From: Desulfurococcales archaeon
GTDB lineage: Archaea; Thermoproteota; Thermoprotei_A; CAZTBM01; SZUA-1508
DNA: 9,417 nucleotides
Direction of reading: 5' to 3'
Assembly: GCA_015661855.1 (NCBI GenBank)
Contig: DQVH01000135.1
Location: 1 to 9,417 of the forward strand
In this document: piece by piece, positions 6,336 through 9,417 of the stretch
Layout of the letters: every line of letters starts with the position of its first letter
Position numbering within the stretch: position 1 is the first letter of the stretch
Notes under the pieces: generated by a model
Database searches by the model: none
Told to the model about the DNA's origin: nothing
What the model saw: only the letters and a program-made list of their open reading frames with translations
Position numbers and translations under genes: made by a program

Positions 6336-6983
6336 CTATATTGCTGCTTTCGCTTTCTCACTGATACGTGATGGTAGTTCTGGAAAGCTCTCCTTCATCC
6401 TCTGTTCAGCTATTGCAGTAGCTTCTTCAAGTATCTTCTTAGCCTCCTCTGATACTACTGATACTGTTACACTTCTATCTGCAAAACTACCCATCTCTAT
6501 TATCATATTATTCATCATTTCCTCTAGTTCTGCTAGTTCAAATCCTACTTCGGGTATAACCCCTCTAATCATACCCTTTAACTGTTTTAGAACTGACACT
6601 AGAGGTGCCATAGTAACAGCTACTTCACCTAGTTCAACTATTGTCTCTAGTCTTAGCATTACCTGCTCTAATGCTACCTGTGTTATTAGTAGGTATTTTA
6701 CTAGCTTTCTAACTTCAGCTACTTCTGAAGCATATATTGCTGCTCTAGCTTCATCCTTAACCATAAGTGCTTCAACAACTTTCTCAAATAATACTTTATC
6801 CATCTCCTTCATCTTATTTATTAGGTATTCAAGTCTATTGACTATAGTTTTAAGCTTGTAGTTTGCTAGTGCAATCTTATACCTTAATGGCTGATTCTTA
6901 CCTAGGATTCTACCTATCTTCTCCCTCAACCCCTTCTTCTCATCTATATCCCAGTTTTTACTAAGGTTGGTTAGTGCACTCAA
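6336..6983 (-). CDS. ESCRT-III protein, CdvB paralogue (CdvB1/B2/B3-like)
   Basis: This 215-aa helical protein resembles the crenarchaeal CdvB-paralogue ESCRT-III proteins that form membrane-remodelling filaments in cytokinesis and vesicle release. Residues 16-36 are a basic N-terminal stretch ending in LGKNQPLRYKI. Long helices follow (about 38-118) with FEKVVEALMVKDEARAAIYA (66-85) and RLETIVELG (111-119). Then come PLVSVLKQLKGMIRGVIPEV (127-146) and an acidic helix ELAELEEMMNNM (149-160), and a C-terminal helix (178-198) ending in FPELPSRI. The start is TTG at 6983. An in-frame TAG stands directly before it, so no longer reading is possible, and GAGGTG lies 6 bases upstream. There is no winged-helix tail like that of CdvB itself, and cdvA and cdvC are not in the window. 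It lies 105 bases downstream of pmbA, behind its own likely promoter, and is followed by a shorter paralogue. Confidence 0.85.
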   Translation of the reverse strand: MSALTNLSKNWDIDEKKGLREKIGRILGKNQPLRYKIALANYKLKTIVNRLEYLINKMKEMDKVLFEKVVEALMVKDEARAAIYASEVAEVRKLVKYLLITQVALEQVMLRLETIVELGEVAVTMAPLVSVLKQLKGMIRGVIPEVGFELAELEEMMNNMIIEMGSFADRSVTVSVVSEEAKKILEEATAIAEQRMKESFPELPSRISEKAKAAI

Positions 6984-6989
6984 CTAATA

Positions 6990-6995
6990 CACCTC
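6990..6995 (-). promoter_or_regulatory. Strong ribosome binding site deciding a TTG start
   Basis: On the minus strand GAGGTG is followed by six bases (TATTAG) and then TTG at 6983. The last three of those bases are an in-frame stop. The next in-frame ATG is codon 58, inside the conserved domain. TTG is therefore the only sensible start of the 215-aa ESCRT-III gene. Confidence 0.8.
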
Positions 6996-7021
6996 AATGT
7001 TCTAGCTTAAGCATTAAACAT

Positions 7022-7031
7022 GTATTAAAGG
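7022..7031 (-). promoter_or_regulatory. Probable TATA box of the ESCRT-III gene pair
   Basis: On the minus strand CCTTTAATAC, centred near 7026, would place transcription start near 7000. That gives a leader of about 17 bases that contains the GAGGTG site. It lies in the 105-base gap after pmbA, so the ESCRT-III genes need not depend on the tldD-pmbA promoter. A second TTTAAT nearer the gene would start transcription too late to include the ribosome site. Confidence 0.4.
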
Positions 7032-7088
7032 TGTAAGGGGTAGTATTACTAATTGTATTGTCTAATTGGAGTAAGAGATTACAGAATG

Positions 7089-8426
7089 TTATAGCATATG
7101 TTTTGATGTATGTACTCTTCTAACTAGTATGAATGGTGTTATTACTGGTTTCTCTATCTCCCACCATTTAGCTTGATACTGTCTCCTACCTATAGCACTA
7201 ATATTGTTTAGTATGTTTGGTAGTTTATCTGCTATTCTAAGTTTAGTTACTGCTTTAACTATTCTACCGTTCTCTATGAGGAATACTGCATCTCTAAGTA
7301 TTGTCGAGAATGTTCCATCAACATAGTTTTGTAGTCTAGTATACCAGTTGTTTGTTGCTAGAATACCCCTCTTAACCATACCTATTAGCTCCTCCTCACT
7401 ATACGTTCCAGGTTTCACCACTAAATTCCATGGTTCAGGTATAATCCAGCCAGCATTACCTGTACTCTTAACACCATACTTTCTAGCTGTTCTAACATTG
7501 TGTAGTATGTTTTTGAGTACCCCATTTTCTATTATTGGTTTAGTGTATGTAGCTACACCATCATCATCAAATGATGTTGAATTGTATGCATCCTCACGTC
7601 TGGGATCATCTAGTAGTGTTAGTGTTTCCGATGCTACACGATCGCCAATCCTTCTATTCATGAATATTGATAAGCCCATATCTATAGCCATAGCTGACGA
7701 CATAAAGCCTATGTAGGAGAATATATTGCCAGCAACCATAGGTGATAGTATGATATCGTATACTCCTGGCTCTATAGGTTCAGGATTTCTAGATTCAATA
7801 GCGTACTCTACAGCTCTACTAACAGTCTCCTCTATAACTTTATAGTCTAGTCTAGTAGTTGACATACCCCACTGTCCACTACCCTCACCCTTAAATGCTC
7901 TAATGTATATGTTTAGACCTGTTAACTCCTCATATAGTGATGTACCAGTGGATGTAACTAGTACTTTACCTCTATGGTTTAATGTTAGTACACCTGCAAC
8001 CTCATCAACATTAGCTCTATTTATTTCTGAGAATACTTTATCGACTACTCTCTCCGGATTATCTATTGCATTAACTATCCTCTTATCCATAATGTTTTTT
8101 AGAAACTCTATTTTTGATGGTTTAGGTAGTGGAGCGTAGTATTCAGATTCCTCAATAACACTACTAACCTTTAGGAGGCTACTTATAGTTCTCTCTATCT
8201 CACTTGGATCTCTAACAGTATATGATGTTATGAGTATCCTTCTATTCTTAGTTACGTAGAGGTTTATAGTGGTATTATTCCAGTGCTGTATAATACTGGG
8301 TTGTGTATTAGCTATTTTAACCATAACCTCATTACTTCCTACAACTAGTACTGCAGCTTCATCAAAACCCTCCTTAATAGCGGTGTTCATAACCTTTTCA
8401 GCTATAGGTGTGAGTATATCCCTCAT
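7089..8426 (-). CDS. pmbA: TldE/PmbA-type protein, partner of TldD protease
   Basis: PmbA (TldE) is the non-metal-binding partner of TldD. In E. coli the two form a heterodimeric protease that trims unfolded peptides, matures microcin B17 and degrades the CcdA antitoxin; the archaeal substrate is unknown. At 445 aa it is full length. Family features include FKGEGSGQWG (178-187), the strand/helix region LSPMVAGNIFSYIGFMSSAMA (227-247) where TldD has its metal motif, FDDDGVAT (286-293), STGNAGW (321-327) and YVDGTFSTI (368-376). The HExxxH motif is absent, as expected for TldE rather than TldD. The ATG at 8426 overlaps the tldD stop as ATGA and is preceded by AAGGTGAT (8433-8440) at 6 bases, so translation is coupled to tldD. 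The gene ends 105 bases before the ESCRT-III genes on the same strand. Confidence 0.93.
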   Translation of the reverse strand: MRDILTPIAEKVMNTAIKEGFDEAAVLVVGSNEVMVKIANTQPSIIQHWNNTTINLYVTKNRRILITSYTVRDPSEIERTISSLLKVSSVIEESEYYAPLPKPSKIEFLKNIMDKRIVNAIDNPERVVDKVFSEINRANVDEVAGVLTLNHRGKVLVTSTGTSLYEELTGLNIYIRAFKGEGSGQWGMSTTRLDYKVIEETVSRAVEYAIESRNPEPIEPGVYDIILSPMVAGNIFSYIGFMSSAMAIDMGLSIFMNRRIGDRVASETLTLLDDPRREDAYNSTSFDDDGVATYTKPIIENGVLKNILHNVRTARKYGVKSTGNAGWIIPEPWNLVVKPGTYSEEELIGMVKRGILATNNWYTRLQNYVDGTFSTILRDAVFLIENGRIVKAVTKLRIADKLPNILNNISAIGRRQYQAKWWEIEKPVITPFILVRRVHTSKHML

Positions 8427-9417
8427 GTAGGTATCACCTTTAACTGTATGTTTTTCAATCTAACATTTGGCCCTCCAAGCCATACTGGTACTGCTTGTGA
8501 TGGCTCACCTTTACCGCACAATCCAGCAGTAAACTCTAGATTCCTATCAGCAGCATCTATGTTTGAGTAGAAGGATTTAGTAGTTATCTCTAGAACGGGG
8601 TTACGTACTGGCTCACATATTTCACCATTCCTTATAATGTATGATTCTAAACCAACATATCTCTGACTCCAACGTGTATCATCAATATTCCACTCCATAT
8701 AGCTCTTTATGTATACACCTAGCTTTACATCCTCTAGTAACTCATCGAATGTGTAGTCTCCTGGTTTTAGATAGGTATTAGCCATTCTAACTATTGGTTC
8801 ACTATTGTAGTCCATAGCTCTAGCTGAAGCATTCGATTGTGTATTGAGTATTCTAGCAGTCCACCTGTTATGTAGAAACTCATTTATATATCCCTCTTTG
8901 TAGAGGTATCTTGCTCTAGCAGGTACACCCTCATCATCGTATAGGTAGAATCCGAAACTACCAGGTATTGTTGGGTCATCTACTACTGTTGCATACTTAC
9001 TTCCTATCCTCAACCCTATCATATCCGGCTTTATAAAGCTCTTACCTGCTTGAGCAGCCTCTCTACCAAGTATTCTATCAGCTTCACTTGGGTGTCCACA
9101 AGACTCATGAACTATAAGTCCTACTAGTTCAGGCCCTAAAATTACATCTACTCGATCCTTAGGTGGCTCTACACCTCTAACTAGAACCCTCTCTACACTC
9201 TTAGTTTCACTAGTTAGTGTATCGGGTATGCCCCACTTATCTAGCCACTCTAGACCACCACTTGCACCAAGCATGTTATATCTCTGTATTACACCTTTCT
9301 GTGGGTGATGTAGTACTATGTTGTATTCGAGTTTTATTCTTGGAGTTAAACTTGAAATGTAAGCTCCATCACTATTAACTATAACCTTCTCTTCAACGTA
9401 TTCACTATAGTCTACAA
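8423..9417 (-). CDS. tldD: TldD metalloprotease, C-terminal part (5' end outside window)
   Basis: TldD is the catalytic zinc subunit of the TldD/TldE protease. The frame stays open from the window edge: 47 codons precede the Met at 9274, including VIVNSDGAYISSLTPR and VLHHPQKGVIQRYN, which are family sequence. The Met at 9274 is therefore not the start. About 330 residues are present and roughly 120-150 N-terminal residues are missing. The metal motif HESCGH, of the form HExxxH, is at bases 9092-9109 inside LIVHESCGHPSEAD. The third zinc ligand expected from E. coli TldD is the Cys of GLCGKGEP (codon at 8516-8518). Other family features are DDPTIPGSFGFYLYDDEGVPA and the terminal GGPNVRLKNIQL. 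All visible catalytic residues are intact. The stop overlaps the pmbA start by four bases, so equal production of the two subunits is likely. Confidence 0.95.
   Translation of the reverse strand, partial: VDYSEYVEEKVIVNSDGAYISSLTPRIKLEYNIVLHHPQKGVIQRYNMLGASGGLEWLDKWGIPDTLTSETKSVERVLVRGVEPPKDRVDVILGPELVGLIVHESCGHPSEADRILGREAAQAGKSFIKPDMIGLRIGSKYATVVDDPTIPGSFGFYLYDDEGVPARARYLYKEGYINEFLHNRWTARILNTQSNASARAMDYNSEPIVRMANTYLKPGDYTFDELLEDVKLGVYIKSYMEWNIDDTRWSQRYVGLESYIIRNGEICEPVRNPVLEITTKSFYSNIDAADRNLEFTAGLCGKGEPSQAVPVWLGGPNVRLKNIQLKVIPT
8433..8440 (-). promoter_or_regulatory. Ribosome binding site of pmbA inside tldD
   Basis: AAGGTGAT on the minus strand lies inside the last codons of tldD, six bases before the pmbA ATG. 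It is the fullest match to the archaeal anti-Shine-Dalgarno in the window. With the ATGA overlap it indicates translational coupling. Confidence 0.7.

Noticed and set aside
9272..9274. ATG at 9274 as the start of tldD
   Set aside because: The frame stays open for 47 more codons to the window edge, and those codons encode recognisable TldD sequence.
1..9417. CRISPR arrays, insertion sequences, tRNA or rRNA genes
   Set aside because: No spaced direct repeats, transposase-like frames, terminal inverted repeats, or tRNA T-arm/anticodon patterns were found; nearly all sequence is accounted for by housekeeping genes.

Overview
The window looks like the chromosome of a hyperthermophilic crenarchaeon (Thermoproteota). 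The reasons are an AT-rich genome with ATA/CTA/AGG-rich codon use, archaeal GGTG-type Shine-Dalgarno sites, archaeal-type AspRS and DeoC, two ESCRT-III (CdvB-type) proteins, and an apparent C/D box sRNA whose guide matches a crenarchaeal version of the 16S rRNA 530 loop. ESCRT-III genes argue against Thermoproteales, which generally lack the Cdv system. A Desulfurococcales/Fervidicoccales-like or Sulfolobales-like lineage is the best guess; I cannot name the genus. There is no sign of mobile elements, CRISPR or recent transfer.

Layout, left to right. (1) Bases 1-3586, + strand: a tight operon of gatA (5' end outside the window), gatB and aspS, with gaps of 5 and 8 bases. The AspRS carries the histidine and proline expected of a non-discriminating enzyme. 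The three genes therefore fit one route: AspRS charges both tRNA-Asp and tRNA-Asn with Asp, and GatCAB then amidates Asp-tRNA-Asn. (2) 3601-4929, - strand, convergent with aspS: a B12-binding-domain/radical SAM protein of unknown function. (3) 5039-5761, + strand, divergent from it: deoC. (4) 5780-5841, + strand: a probable C/D box sRNA in the gap after deoC. (5) 5862-6983, - strand: two adjacent ESCRT-III paralogues, one of 215 aa and one short, strongly basic protein of 139 aa. (6) 7089-9417, - strand: pmbA/tldE and tldD (5' end outside the window) overlapping by ATGA, which encode a metalloprotease pair.

Most genes are ordinary housekeeping. The parts worth a second look are the sRNA, the short basic ESCRT-III paralogue, the loss of the motif 1 proline in AspRS, and the residue evidence that this AspRS is non-discriminating. 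No stretch longer than about 110 bases lacks a gene.
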